From the NCBI GenBank assembly GCA_910587835.1, contig CAJUNQ010000107.1, positions 1 through 45,550 on the forward strand: a stretch of 45,550 nt of DNA. Direction: 5' to 3'. The position numbers and the translations under genes were made by a program. Below are positions 15,759 through 28,499 of the stretch, piece after piece. The notes beneath the pieces are model-generated. The model worked only from the letters and a program-made list of their open reading frames with translations. It was not told where the DNA came from and did no database searches. The number at the start of each line of letters is the position of its first letter. Within the stretch, counting starts at the first letter, position 1. Source of the stretch: an uncultured Oscillospiraceae bacterium. Lineage in GTDB: Bacteria; Bacillota; Clostridia; Oscillospirales; Acutalibacteraceae.

Positions 15759-17855
15759 TTAGTCAGACTTTTTGCCGCGGTCGCTGATGATCTTCTCCGA
15801 AATGTTCTTGGGCACCTCGCTGTAATTGTCCGGCTCCATAGTATACTGGCCGCGCCCCTGGGTCTTGCTGCGCATATCGGTGGCATAGCCGAACATTTCG
15901 CTCAGCGGAACCTGCGCGTTCACCTGCTGGGCACCCGGCAGAGCGTCCATGCCCAGAATCATGCCCCGGCGGGAGTTCAGGTCGCCGATTACGTCGCCCA
16001 TATACTCCTCAGGGGTGATGACGGTAACCTTCATAATGGGCTCCATCAGCACCGGGTCCGCCTTGCGCATGGCCTCCTTAAAGGCCATGGAGCCGGCAAT
16101 CTTAAAGGCCATTTCAGAGGAGTCCACCTCGTGATAGGAGCCGTCGTACAGGCTGACCTTCACGTCCACTACATTGTAGCCAGCCAGCACACCGGCCAGC
16201 ATGGCTCCCTGAATGCCCTGGTCAACAGCGGGAATATACTCCTTGGGAATAGCGCCGCCCACCACCGCGTTGACAAACTCGTAGCCCTGGCCCGGGTTGG
16301 GCTCAATGCGGATTTTGACGTGACCATACTGGCCCTTACCGCCGGACTGACGGGCATACTTGGTGTCGCTGCTGCTCTCCTTGCGGATGGTCTCCTTGTA
16401 GGCCACCTGGGGCTTGCCCACATTGGCCTCCACCTTGAACTCACGCAGCAGGCGGTCCACAATGATTTCCAGATGGAGCTCGCCCATACCGGCGATAATG
16501 GTCTGGCCGGTCTCCTCGTCGGTGTAAGCCTTGAAGGTGGGGTCTTCCTCCGCCAGCTTGGCAAGGGCAATGCCCATCTTCTCCTGGCCGGCCTTGGTCT
16601 TGGGCTCGATAGCCACCCGGATCACCGGGTCCGGGAACTCCATGGACTCCAGAATAACCGGGTGCTTCTCGTCGCACAGGGTGTCGCCAGTGGTGGTGTT
16701 CTTCAGGCCCACCGCAGCGGCAATGTCGCCGGCATACACACGGTCGATGTCCTTGCGGTCATTGGCGTGCATCTGCACGATGCGGCCCATGCGCTCGTTG
16801 TTGTCCTTCACAGAGTTATACACCGTAGCGCCGGCCTCAATAGAGCCAGAGTACACCCGGAAGAAACACAGCTTGCCCACATAGGGGTCCGTGGCGATCT
16901 TGAACGCCAGGGCGGAGAAGGGCTCCTCGTCGGAGGAATGGCGCACGACCTCCTCCTCAGTGTCCGGGTTCACGCCCTTGATGGGGGGCACGTCGGTGGG
17001 GGCGGGCATATAGTCCACAATGGCGTCCAGCAGCTTCTGCACACCCTTGTTGCGGTAAGAGGTGCCGCAGGTGACGGGCACCATATGGTTGGCGATGGTG
17101 GACTTGCGGATGCAGTTCTTGATCTCCTCGATGGTGATCTCTTCCTCGCCCAGATACTTCTCCATCAGGGCGTCATCCAGCTCAGCCACATGCTCCACCA
17201 GCTCGGCACGGTACTGCTTGGCCTGGTCCAGCATGTCCTCGGGGATCTCCTCGCAGCGGATGTCCTTGCCCAGGTCGTCGTAGTAGACATAGGCCTTCAT
17301 CTCCACCAGGTCGATGATGCCCTTGAAGGTCTCCTCAGCGCCGATAGGCAGCTGAATGGGCACCGCGTTGCACTTGAGGCGGTCCTTCATCATCTGGACC
17401 ACCCGGTAGAAGTCAGCGCCCATAATATCCATCTTGTTGACGTATGCCATGCGGGGGACCTTGTACTCGTCCGCCTGCCGCCATACGGTCTCAGACTGAG
17501 GCTCAACGCCGCCCTTGGCGCAGAACACAGTGACAGACCCGTCCAGCACCCGCAGAGAGCGCTGCACCTCCACGGTAAAGTCCACGTGGCCGGGGGTGTC
17601 GATGATGTTGATACGGTTCTGCTTGCCGTTGCGGTCCGGCCAGAAACAGGTAGTGGCAGCGGAAGTGATGGTGATGCCGCGCTCCTGCTCCTGGGCCATC
17701 CAGTCCATAGTGGCGGCGCCCTCATGGGTCTCGCCTATTTTGTAGTTGACGCCTGTATAAAACAGGATACGCTCGGTAGTAGTGGTCTTACCGGCATCAA
17801 TATGGGCCATGATGCCGATATTTCTGGTCAATTCAAGTGGTACCTGTCTGGCCAT
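15759..17855 (-). CDS. fusA: Elongation factor G
   Basis: A 698-residue translocase GTPase. G1 motif AHIDAGKT (17-24), DTPGHVDF and NKMD are present, followed by the domain II-V sequence expected of EF-G. Start at the ATG of MARQVPLELTRNIG (17855). The ribosome binding site AGGAGG is 13 nt away, somewhat far; an upstream in-frame extension (MPQPKG...) overlaps that site and is rejected. About 200 nt without a gene separate it from rpsG. Confidence 0.97.
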   Translation of the reverse strand: MARQVPLELTRNIGIMAHIDAGKTTTTERILFYTGVNYKIGETHEGAATMDWMAQEQERGITITSAATTCFWPDRNGKQNRINIIDTPGHVDFTVEVQRSLRVLDGSVTVFCAKGGVEPQSETVWRQADEYKVPRMAYVNKMDIMGADFYRVVQMMKDRLKCNAVPIQLPIGAEETFKGIIDLVEMKAYVYYDDLGKDIRCEEIPEDMLDQAKQYRAELVEHVAELDDALMEKYLGEEEITIEEIKNCIRKSTIANHMVPVTCGTSYRNKGVQKLLDAIVDYMPAPTDVPPIKGVNPDTEEEVVRHSSDEEPFSALAFKIATDPYVGKLCFFRVYSGSIEAGATVYNSVKDNNERMGRIVQMHANDRKDIDRVYAGDIAAAVGLKNTTTGDTLCDEKHPVILESMEFPDPVIRVAIEPKTKAGQEKMGIALAKLAEEDPTFKAYTDEETGQTIIAGMGELHLEIIVDRLLREFKVEANVGKPQVAYKETIRKESSSDTKYARQSGGKGQYGHVKIRIEPNPGQGYEFVNAVVGGAIPKEYIPAVDQGIQGAMLAGVLAGYNVVDVKVSLYDGSYHEVDSSEMAFKIAGSMAFKEAMRKADPVLMEPIMKVTVITPEEYMGDVIGDLNSRRGMILGMDALPGAQQVNAQVPLSEMFGYATDMRSKTQGRGQYTMEPDNYSEVPKNISEKIISDRGKKSD

Positions 17856-18054
17856 AAATACGTTGTTTCCTCCTTTTTTCCTCGCGCCTTTGGGCTGCGG
17901 CAAACAGCCGGCAGCAATTCCGCGTTAATCCACACGAATATATGAGCCCTGCCAAAAGCTGCCGCAACAAACCGCGATAAGAAACGTTGCCTCTCTCACA
18001 GCGGCAGCGCATGTCCTTTGCGCGGCCCTGCGGAGTGGATGCAACGTCCCGTTG

Positions 18055-18525
18055 CTACCATCTGTAGTGTGCGAAGGCCCGGTTGGCCTCGGCCATTCTG
18101 TGGGTATCGTCGCGCTTTTTGGCCGCGCCGCCCGCGCCGTTGATGGCGTCCAGAATCTCCCCGGCCAGCCGCTCGCGCATGGTGCGCTCGTTGCGGGTGC
18201 GGGCAAAGCTGGTCAGCCACCGCAGGCCCAGGGTCTGGCGGCGCTCCGGGCGCACCTCCATGGGCACCTGATAGGTAGAACCGCCTACCCGGCGGGACTT
18301 GCACTCCAGGCTGGGCATCACGTTCTCCATGGCCTGCTCGAACACCTCCAGGGGCTCCTTGCCGGTCTTCTCCTGCACGATGCCAAATGCGCCGTACACG
18401 ATCTTCTGGGCTACGCCCTTCTTGCCGTCCAGCATAACGCTGTTGATGAGCCGGGTGACGAGCTTGGAATTATACATGGGGTCCGGCAAAACGTCGCGCT
18501 TTGCCACATTGCCTCTTCTTGGCAT
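18055..18525 (-). CDS. rpsG: 30S ribosomal protein S7
   Basis: A 156-residue protein that nucleates assembly of the 30S head. Recognised by MPRRGNVAKRDVLPDPMYNSKLVTRLINSVM and GGSTYQVPMEVRPERRQ. ATG at 18525 follows GAAGGAGGGA. It is the second gene of the str operon; the 192-nt gap from rpsL is unusually long and AT-rich and might hide a promoter or a regulatory structure. Confidence 0.98.
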   Translation of the reverse strand: MPRRGNVAKRDVLPDPMYNSKLVTRLINSVMLDGKKGVAQKIVYGAFGIVQEKTGKEPLEVFEQAMENVMPSLECKSRRVGGSTYQVPMEVRPERRQTLGLRWLTSFARTRNERTMRERLAGEILDAINGAGGAAKKRDDTHRMAEANRAFAHYRW

Positions 18526-18717
18526 GATCTTCCCTCCTTCATATAATGAATTCATCGGTACTCGAAAGCCTTCCGGCCTCCGGTCAGCTAACAGGCAAAT
18601 TTATCAAGACCCCTCGAGACTTTCTGTTACACTGCCGAAAACTCGCAGAATCTATATAAATCAAGCCAAATAGCTTAAAGTGTTGCTTTCATTCAGTACA
18701 GGTCCGCCTGCAAGGTC

Positions 18718-19140
18718 TTACTTCTTGCCGGCCTTGGGCCGCTTGGCGCCATACTTGGAACGGGCCTGCATACGCTTGGCCACGCCCTGAGTATCCAGCA
18801 CGCCGCGGATGATGTGGTAACGCACGCCGGGCAGGTCGCGTACACGGCCGCCGCGGATCATCACCACGCTGTGCTCCTGCAGGTTGTGTCCCACGCCGGG
18901 GATGTAGCAGAGCACCTCAATGCCATTGGAAAGCCGGACGCGGGCAATCTTCCGCAGAGCGGAGTTGGGCTTTTTGGGTGTACGGGTGGTAACCGTGGTG
19001 CACACCCCCCGCTTCTGGGGAGAGTCCTGGTCAATGGCCGTGCGCTTCTTGGAGTTCCAGCCCTTCAAAAGCGCAGGAGCCTTGGACTTCTTCACTGCAT
19101 CGGATCTGCCGTTTTTAACCAGCTGGTTAAAGGTAGGCAT
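18718..19140 (-). CDS. rpsL: 30S ribosomal protein S12
   Basis: A 140-residue decoding-centre protein. The conserved TPKKPNSALRK and the PGVGHNLQEHSVVMIRGGRVRDLPGVRYH loop are intact, and the lysines linked to streptomycin resistance look wild type. An extra N-terminal stretch (KGWNSKKRTAIDQDSPQKRG) relative to E. coli is usual for Gram-positive S12. ATG with AAGGAGG at 8 nt. First gene of the str operon. Confidence 0.98.
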   Translation of the reverse strand: MPTFNQLVKNGRSDAVKKSKAPALLKGWNSKKRTAIDQDSPQKRGVCTTVTTRTPKKPNSALRKIARVRLSNGIEVLCYIPGVGHNLQEHSVVMIRGGRVRDLPGVRYHIIRGVLDTQGVAKRMQARSKYGAKRPKAGKK

Positions 19141-19250
19141 TCGCTTGCACCTCCTTCTTGGAAAAATAGATTTATGCGAAGGCGGTCGCCCGCCATAACG
19201 CCTATAGCCGGGGAAAATCCATCCTTCCCCATATTTTGTCCATCTTGCAG

Positions 19251-19296
19251 ATTATAACACCAAGGGACGGTGAATGTCAAGGTTTTTCACCGTCCC
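19251..19296 (-). promoter_or_regulatory. str operon promoter inside an inverted repeat
   Basis: Minus strand TTGACA (complement of 19275-19280), 18 bp, TATAAT (complement of 19251-19256). The -35 box sits in the loop of a perfect 11-bp inverted repeat, GGGACGGTGAA (19264-19274) and TTCACCGTCCC (19286-19296). The hairpin also lies downstream of rpoC but lacks a T tract, so it could be a weak rpoC terminator, an operator, or both. Confidence 0.75.
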
Positions 19297-19413
19297 AGCA
19301 GGGTTCTATCAAATTTTTTCGGCTTTGTACGGGGAATCGCGCTGGTCTGCCGGAATTATTGGCTTTTTTGTTGACGCTTATGCGCCTGCTCCCTGAAAAA
19401 CCGCCTGGCTCTG

Positions 19414-23007
<3,594 letters not shown>

Positions 23008-23031
23008 ACTGCCACCGTCTCCCTTTCCTGC

Positions 23032-26000
23032 TTAAAAATCGTCTTCCTCGTCGTCCAGGCCAAAGCCGTCGTCAGCGTCGTCGTCATAGTCGCTGGCAAA
23101 CTCGTCTTCCTCGTCCTCTTCCATCTCGCCGTCCGCATTCTCTTTATAATAGCCGTCCAGGTCGTCGGCCACATTGGGCTCGTCAAACACGTCCCCGGCA
23201 GGGGTCAGGCCCATGTCGTCATCGTCAAAGGTCTGCTTCAGGTCAATTTCCTCATCGTTCTGGTCCAGCACCTTCACGTCCAGGCCCAGACTCTGCAGCT
23301 CTTTGATAAGCACCTTAAAGCTCTCGGGAATGCCCGGGGTGGGGATGTTCTGGCCCTTGACAATGGCCTCGTAGGTCTTCACCCGGCCCACCACGTCGTC
23401 AGACTTCACGGTGAGAATCTCCTGCAGGGTGTAGGCCGCGCCGTAGGCCTCCAAAGCCCACACCTCCATCTCGCCAAAGCGCTGGCCGCCAAACTGGGCC
23501 TTGCCGCCCAAAGGCTGCTGGGTGACCAGGGAGTAGGGGCCGGTGCTGCGGGCGTGAATCTTATCGTCTACCAGATGGTGGAGCTTCAGATAATACATGA
23601 AGCCCACTGTGACAGGGTTGTCAAAATACTCGCCGGTGCGGCCGTCCCGCAGCCAGAACTTTCCGTCCTCGTGCATGTCGCTCATGCGGAAGCACTCCCG
23701 GATGTCCGACTCCTGGGCCCCATCGAACACTGGGGTCATAATCCTCCACCCCAAAGCGTTGGCGGCCATGCCCAGGTGCACCTCCAGCACCTGGCCGATG
23801 TTCATGCGGCTGGGCACGCCCAGGGGGTTCAGCACAATGTCCAATGGGGTGCCGTCGGGCAGGAAGGGCATCTCCTCCTCTGGCAGAATGCGGGAAACCA
23901 CGCCCTTGTTGCCGTGGCGGCCGGCCATCTTGTCGCCCACGCTGATTTTGCGCTTCTGGGCAATATAGCAGCGCACCACCTTGTTGACCCCAGGGGCCAG
24001 CTCATCGTGGCTGTTCTCCCGGGTAAACACCTTCACGTCCACCACCACGCCATATTCGCCGTGGGGCACCCGCAGGGAGGTGTCCCGGACCTCACGGGCC
24101 TTTTCACCGAAAATGGCCCGCAGCAGCCGCTCCTCGGCAGTGAGCTCGGTCTCACCCTTGGGGGTCACCTTGCCCACCAGAATATCCCCGGCGCGCACAT
24201 CGGCTCCCACCCGAATAATGCCCCGGTCGTCCAGGTCGCCCATCACATCCCCGCTCATGTTGGGGATGTCCCGGGTAATCTCCTCCGGGCCCAGCTTGGT
24301 GTCCCGGGCCTCCATCTCATACTCCTCAATGTGGATGGAGGTGTACACGTCGTCCCGCACAATCTTCTCGTTCAGCAGGACCGCGTCCTCGTAGTTGTAG
24401 CCCTCCCAGGTCATAAAGCCAATGAGAGCGTTTTTGCCCAGGGCGATCTCCCCGTTTTTAATGCCAGGGCCGTCGGCAATGACAGTGCCCTCCTCCACCC
24501 GCTCGCCCACGTCCACCACCGGGACCTGGTTGATGCAGGTGCTCTGGTTAGAGCGCATGAACTTGATGATCTCATACTCGTCAATGTCCCCGTCGTCGGC
24601 AGTCACCCGCACCCGGTCGGCGCTGACAGACTTGACCACGCCGCCCCGCTTTGCCAGCACGCACACGCCGGAGTCCACCCCGGCCTTATACTCCATGCCC
24701 GTGCCTACAATGGGGCTCTCGGTCTTGATGAGGGGCACTGCCTGCCGCTGCATGTTCGAGCCCATCATAGCCCGGTTGGCGTCGTCATGCTCCAAAAAGG
24801 GGATGCAGGCCGTGGCCACAGAGACCACCATCCGGGGGGTAATGTCCATATAGTCCGCCCGGCCTGCGTCCACGTCCACAAACTCGTCCCGATAGCGGCC
24901 TACCACATGCTTGTGGACAAAGTGGCCCTCCTCGTCCAGGGGCTCGTTGGCCTGGGCCACAATATAGGCGTCCTCCACGTCCGCAGTCATATACTCCACC
25001 TCGTCGGTGACCCGGCCCGTGGCCTTGTCCACCTTGCGGTAGGGAGCCTCAATAAAGCCGTACTCATTGATTTTGGCAAAGCTGGCCAGGTACGAGATCA
25101 AGCCGATGTTGGGGCCTTCGGGGGTTTCCAGGGGGCACATGCGGCCATAGTGGGTATAGTGCACGTCCCGCACCTCAAAGCTGGCCCGGTCTCTGGAAAG
25201 TCCGCCAGGACCCAAGGCAGACAGCCGGCGCTTGTGGGTGAGCTCGGCCAGGGGGTTGGTCTGGTCCATGAACTGGGACAGGGGCGACGAGCCAAAGAAC
25301 TCCTTGATTGCCGCCACCACCGGCCGGATATTGATGAGAGAATGGGGGGTCAGCTGTTCCAGGTCTTGGGCCTGCAAAGTCATGCGCTCCCGAATGACCC
25401 GCTCCAGACGGGAGAAGCCAATGCGGAACTGATTCTGCAGCAGCTCGCCCACGCAGCGGATGCGCCGGTTGCCCAGATGGTCGATGTCGTCGGTAAGGCC
25501 CAGGCCCTGAGCCAGGCAGTTCATATAGTTGATGCTGGCAAAAATGTCCTCTACCGTGATGAAGTTGGGAATCAGGTCTCCTTTGCGGCGGCGCAGGGTC
25601 ACCTTGAGCTTTCCCTGGTCCTCCCCGCACTCGTCCAGAATTTCCCGCAGCACAGCAAAGCTCACCCGCTCGTTGATGCCGCAGTCCTTCAACGCGTCAA
25701 AGTCCACATATTTGCTGATATCCACCATGCCGTTGGAGAGAATCTTGACCTCCCGGTCCTCCAAAGCAACCACCACCGAGGTCACTCCGGCGTCGTCCAT
25801 TTTCTCCGCCAGCTCCCGGGTCACGGTCTCCCCGGCCTCGGCCATCAGCTCCCCGGTAGAGGGGTCGGCCACAGGCTGGCTGAGGGTCTGGCCGGTAAGC
25901 CGGCCCTCCAGCCGCAGCTTTTTGTTGTATTTATACCGCCCCACCCGGGACAGGTCGTACCGGCGGGGGTCAAAGAACAGGCTGTTCAGGTGGCTCTGGG

Positions 26001-26754
26001 CGCTCTCAATGGTGGGGGGCTCGCTGGGCCGCAGCTTGCGGTACAGCTCGAACAGGCCCTCCTCTACCGAGTGGCAGGTGTCCTTTTCCAGCGTGGCCCT
26101 GATCCGGTCGTCGTCTCCAAAGCAGTCCAGAATCTGCTGGTCTGTGCCCAGCCCCAGGCAGCGCAAAAACACCGTGATGGGAATTTTCCGGTTCTTGTCA
26201 ATGCGCACATAGAACACATCGTTGATGTCGTTTTCATATTCCAGCCAGGCGCCCCGGTTGGGGATGATGGTGGAGCTGTAGAGCTCCTTGCCGGAGCGGT
26301 CGTAGTCCATTTTGTAGTACACGCCTGGCGAGCGCACCAGCTGAGACACAATCACCCGCTCGGCCCCGTTGATGACAAAGGTACCGCTCTGGGTCATCAG
26401 GGGGAAGTCTCCCATAAAGACCTCGCTCTCCTTGATCTCGCCGGTCTCCTTGTTCAGCAGCCGGGCGGTCACCCGCAGGGCCGCCGCATAGGTGGCGTCC
26501 CGCTCCTTGCACTCGGTAACGCTGTAGTTGGGCGTGTCGTCCAGCTTGTAGTCCACAAAATCCAGCACCAGGTTGTTGTTGAAGTCGGTGATCCCGGACA
26601 CGTCCAGAAAGACCTCCTTGAGGCCCTCCTTCAAAAACCACTGGTAGGAATTCTTCTGGATTTCGATGAGGTTGGGCATTTTCAGGACTTCCTCGATCTT
26701 GGCAAAGCTCATCCGCGTGGTTTTACCCAGCTGGACCGGTTTCACATTCACCAT
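23032..26754 (-). CDS. rpoB: RNA polymerase beta subunit
   Basis: A 1240-residue catalytic subunit. The rifampicin region reads FFGSSPLSQFMDQTNPLA...LTHKRRLSALGPGG: Pro replaces the usual Gln at E. coli position 510 (codon 25282-25284), while D516, H526 and S531 equivalents are wild type. The C-terminus is very acidic, with Asp/Glu runs over the last 40 residues. The start is taken as the ATG of MVNVKPVQLGKTT (26754), 9-13 nt after TTGGAGTGG; a TTG six codons earlier is possible. No rplJ/rplL precedes it; its promoter lies about 190 nt upstream, behind a divergent acetyltransferase gene. Confidence 0.97.
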   Translation of the reverse strand: MVNVKPVQLGKTTRMSFAKIEEVLKMPNLIEIQKNSYQWFLKEGLKEVFLDVSGITDFNNNLVLDFVDYKLDDTPNYSVTECKERDATYAAALRVTARLLNKETGEIKESEVFMGDFPLMTQSGTFVINGAERVIVSQLVRSPGVYYKMDYDRSGKELYSSTIIPNRGAWLEYENDINDVFYVRIDKNRKIPITVFLRCLGLGTDQQILDCFGDDDRIRATLEKDTCHSVEEGLFELYRKLRPSEPPTIESAQSHLNSLFFDPRRYDLSRVGRYKYNKKLRLEGRLTGQTLSQPVADPSTGELMAEAGETVTRELAEKMDDAGVTSVVVALEDREVKILSNGMVDISKYVDFDALKDCGINERVSFAVLREILDECGEDQGKLKVTLRRRKGDLIPNFITVEDIFASINYMNCLAQGLGLTDDIDHLGNRRIRCVGELLQNQFRIGFSRLERVIRERMTLQAQDLEQLTPHSLINIRPVVAAIKEFFGSSPLSQFMDQTNPLAELTHKRRLSALGPGGLSRDRASFEVRDVHYTHYGRMCPLETPEGPNIGLISYLASFAKINEYGFIEAPYRKVDKATGRVTDEVEYMTADVEDAYIVAQANEPLDEEGHFVHKHVVGRYRDEFVDVDAGRADYMDITPRMVVSVATACIPFLEHDDANRAMMGSNMQRQAVPLIKTESPIVGTGMEYKAGVDSGVCVLAKRGGVVKSVSADRVRVTADDGDIDEYEIIKFMRSNQSTCINQVPVVDVGERVEEGTVIADGPGIKNGEIALGKNALIGFMTWEGYNYEDAVLLNEKIVRDDVYTSIHIEEYEMEARDTKLGPEEITRDIPNMSGDVMGDLDDRGIIRVGADVRAGDILVGKVTPKGETELTAEERLLRAIFGEKAREVRDTSLRVPHGEYGVVVDVKVFTRENSHDELAPGVNKVVRCYIAQKRKISVGDKMAGRHGNKGVVSRILPEEEMPFLPDGTPLDIVLNPLGVPSRMNIGQVLEVHLGMAANALGWRIMTPVFDGAQESDIRECFRMSDMHEDGKFWLRDGRTGEYFDNPVTVGFMYYLKLHHLVDDKIHARSTGPYSLVTQQPLGGKAQFGGQRFGEMEVWALEAYGAAYTLQEILTVKSDDVVGRVKTYEAIVKGQNIPTPGIPESFKVLIKELQSLGLDVKVLDQNDEEIDLKQTFDDDDMGLTPAGDVFDEPNVADDLDGYYKENADGEMEEDEEDEFASDYDDDADDGFGLDDEEDDF

Positions 26755-26863
26755 ATGACACAGCCACTCCAATCCTTGAATTTCTCGGGGGAACAGGCTC
26801 GCTCCGGCCCCCGGGGGACATCCATAAAACTACACAAAAAAACAGTTTTTTTGCGACAGCCGC

Positions 26864-26893
26864 TTGACACTCCCGGCTCCCCTGTGCTATACT
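26864..26893 (+). promoter_or_regulatory. Rightward promoter toward the GNAT gene
   Basis: TTGACA (26864-26869), 18 bp, TATACT (26888-26893). It lies inside the leader of rpoB and fires toward the opposing rpoB promoter. Confidence 0.7.
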
Positions 26894-26944
26894 GGACCAT
26901 AGAGGTGGGAAGGGCTATTTTTACAGATGATGATACAGTATATT

Positions 26945-26973
26945 ATTGTAAACCACCCGCGCGGTATTGTCAA
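26945..26973 (-). promoter_or_regulatory. rpoBC promoter
   Basis: Minus strand TTGACA (complement of 26968-26973), 17 bp, TACAAT (complement of 26945-26950). Predicted start near 26938, giving an rpoB leader of about 180 nt that contains a CAAAAAAACTG/CAGTTTTTTTG symmetric run (about 26834-26853). Confidence 0.8.
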
Positions 26974-27056
26974 GCCCTGCCAGCGACTTTTTTGTATATT
27001 TTTTATTTTTTTGGAGAGGTCCCCCGCGGGCCCTTTTGTTTTAGGAGGTTTCCTTT

Positions 27057-27596
27057 ATGAAATTCACCATTCAGGCCGCTGCCCCCAAAGACCTGCCCCT
27101 GGCGGCTTCTCTTTACGGCGCGGTGTGCGACAGCCTTGCCGGCAAGCCCTACAACCCCGGGTGGACCCGGGAGGGCTTTCCCACAGTAGAAAACGCGGAA
27201 AAATACCAGCAGGAGGGCCTCCTTCTGCTGGCAATGGACGGCAGCGCTGTGGCGGGCTCCGTGGGCCTCACCCCCAACCCCAGCGCCGAGGCGGACGAAA
27301 GCCAGCCCCCGGCCTCTGATGGGCCGGCCCAGGACGGGCTGTGGTACATTCATGTGTTGGCCGTGCACCCGGACTACCAGCGTCAGGGGGTCGGCTCCCT
27401 CCTGCTGGCCGCTGCCGGAGAGCGGGCCCGCCAGGCGGGGATGCGGGCCCTACGGCTCTATGTGTGGGAGCACAACGCCCCCGCCATCCGCGCCTATGAA
27501 AAGGCCGGGTTCGCCTGCCTGCAAAAGGACGCGGACATCGGCCTGGCAGAATTCGGCCTGGAACGCTTCTGGCTCATGGAGAAGTTTCTGAGCTGA
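27057..27596 (+). CDS. GNAT-family N-acetyltransferase
   Basis: A 179-residue acetyl-CoA-dependent acetyltransferase. Motif A is clear: YIHVLAVHPDYQRQGVG (acetyl-CoA loop QRQGVG at 108-113), followed by the alpha helix LLLAAAGERARQAG and motif B (LYVWEHNAPAIRAYEKAGF). The acceptor substrate is unknown. A variable acidic, proline-rich insert (residues 72-93) lies before motif A. ATG with AGGAGG at 8 nt. It is divergent from rpoB and its leader overlaps the rpoB promoter. Confidence 0.9.
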   Translation: MKFTIQAAAPKDLPLAASLYGAVCDSLAGKPYNPGWTREGFPTVENAEKYQQEGLLLLAMDGSAVAGSVGLTPNPSAEADESQPPASDGPAQDGLWYIHVLAVHPDYQRQGVGSLLLAAAGERARQAGMRALRLYVWEHNAPAIRAYEKAGFACLQKDADIGLAEFGLERFWLMEKFLS

Positions 27597-27614
27597 GCCC
27601 CCCCGGCAAAACGA

Positions 27615-27653
27615 AAGCGTCCGCCCCGGTTCTCCCAGGGCGGACGCTTCTTT
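27615..27653. terminator. Bidirectional terminator
   Basis: AAGCGTCCGCCC (27615-27626) pairs with GGGCGGACGCTT (27638-27649), with TTTTATTT on the right, between the convergent GNAT and DUF1062 genes. Confidence 0.85.
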
Positions 27654-27985
27654 TATTTGTCCTGACCTTTGGCCCGCCGGCAGCCCCGGCTCTTCCAGAA
27701 TCCCCGGTCCCGAGCATACTGTTCCGCCAGCGGCAGGTCGTTCTCCATAAACCGCTGATACAGTTCCGGGTCCAGCCGTTCCGGGGTAATCCGTTCATAG
27801 ACGGGCACGTTCCAGGTGTGCCCGCACCGCTCACAGCGGCAAATCAGCCAGATGTTCAGCCTGCGCCCATTGGCGTTCACCCGGAATTTCCCTGCGCTGG
27901 TAAAGACAGTTTTCTTTCCGCACCCGCCGCAGCGGCGGATGATCCGGCAGCATTTGTCCTTTTTTTTATGTTTTGCATAGCGCAT
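27653..27985 (-). CDS. DUF1062 family protein, short form
   Basis: A 110-residue protein with the DUF1062 signature: two CxxC pairs that probably bind zinc (CGGCGKK and CRCERCG), the KFRVNANGRRLNIWLI core and TWNVPVYERITPERLD. Family members I know of are longer, so the C-terminal part seems missing; this copy ends shortly after AEQYARDRGFWKSRG. No good ribosome binding site is seen before the ATG, so the N-terminus is uncertain. Function unknown. Confidence 0.8.
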   Translation of the reverse strand: MRYAKHKKKDKCCRIIRRCGGCGKKTVFTSAGKFRVNANGRRLNIWLICRCERCGHTWNVPVYERITPERLDPELYQRFMENDLPLAEQYARDRGFWKSRGCRRAKGQDK

Positions 27986-28144
27986 CGCGTTCTTCGAGAA
28001 AATCTCCCGGCGGGTTCTCCGCCGGACGCGCAGGCTATTGCGTTATGCTTTTCTTCTCTTTCCTCACAGTAGATTTGCAATAGCCCCGCTATGCAAACCG
28101 CTGGGGTTCTCTCCCTTTGAAGGCGAACTCACTTCCTCTCACCT

Positions 28145-28307
28145 AGGGCTCGTTTGAAAAATCGAAAACACCGTCTTTTTGCCCCAAAGCAGTCGCTTTC
28201 TGCGTCTAAAATCCTCGTAATACGCAAGTATTACTTGCGGTTTTCTCCTTGAAATCGCCTCCTTTTGACCAAAAATCCGGCATTTCCTCTATTTTCAAAC
28301 AAGCCCT
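28145..28307. mobile_element. 163-bp miniature inverted-repeat element (MITE), copy 1
   Basis: Terminal inverted repeats AGGGCTCGTTTGAAAA (28145-28160) and TTTTCAAACAAGCCCT (28292-28307) match at all but one position, and TA sits at each edge, as with IS630/Tc1-mariner-type insertions. The inside has no transposase. It is non-coding apart from a minus-strand frame that finishes a neighbouring gene. A diverged second copy lies at 32969-33129, showing that it is a dispersed family. Confidence 0.8.
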
Positions 28308-28499
28308 AAGCAAATAATATCTGTCTCCCACTGCCGCCAGCGTTCCTCTTTTCAGCATCACCCGCGTTACCCGCTGAAAGCCGTTGGGGTTGATGATGCC
28401 CGCCTGCTGAAAGGTCACGGCAGTCTCAGGGGACAGGGCCCTGCATTTTCTCAGCTTACGAATCACATCATTTCTGCGAATCAACGGCAGTAAAGCCAT
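28206..28499 (-). CDS. Small basic protein with MITE-encoded C-terminus
   Basis: A 97-residue frame. Residues 1 to about 64 (MALLPLIRRNDVIRKLRKCRALSPETAV... to GDRYYLL) are encoded by ordinary chromosomal sequence, helical and basic; I recognise no family. The last ~32 residues (CLKIEEMPDFWSKGGDFKEK and on to the stop) are translated from the inserted MITE, so the native 3' end has been replaced. It overlaps the Rrf2 gene by 32 bp in another frame, so the two are translationally coupled. Confidence 0.6.
   Translation of the reverse strand: MALLPLIRRNDVIRKLRKCRALSPETAVTFQQAGIINPNGFQRVTRVMLKRGTLAAVGDRYYLLRACLKIEEMPDFWSKGGDFKEKTASNTCVLRGF

Noticed and set aside
19365..19381. TTTTTTGTTGACGCTTA, repeated near 37135-37152
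   Set aside because: Two 17-base matches at gene ends; probably chance or a minor shared terminator flank, no other copy seen.
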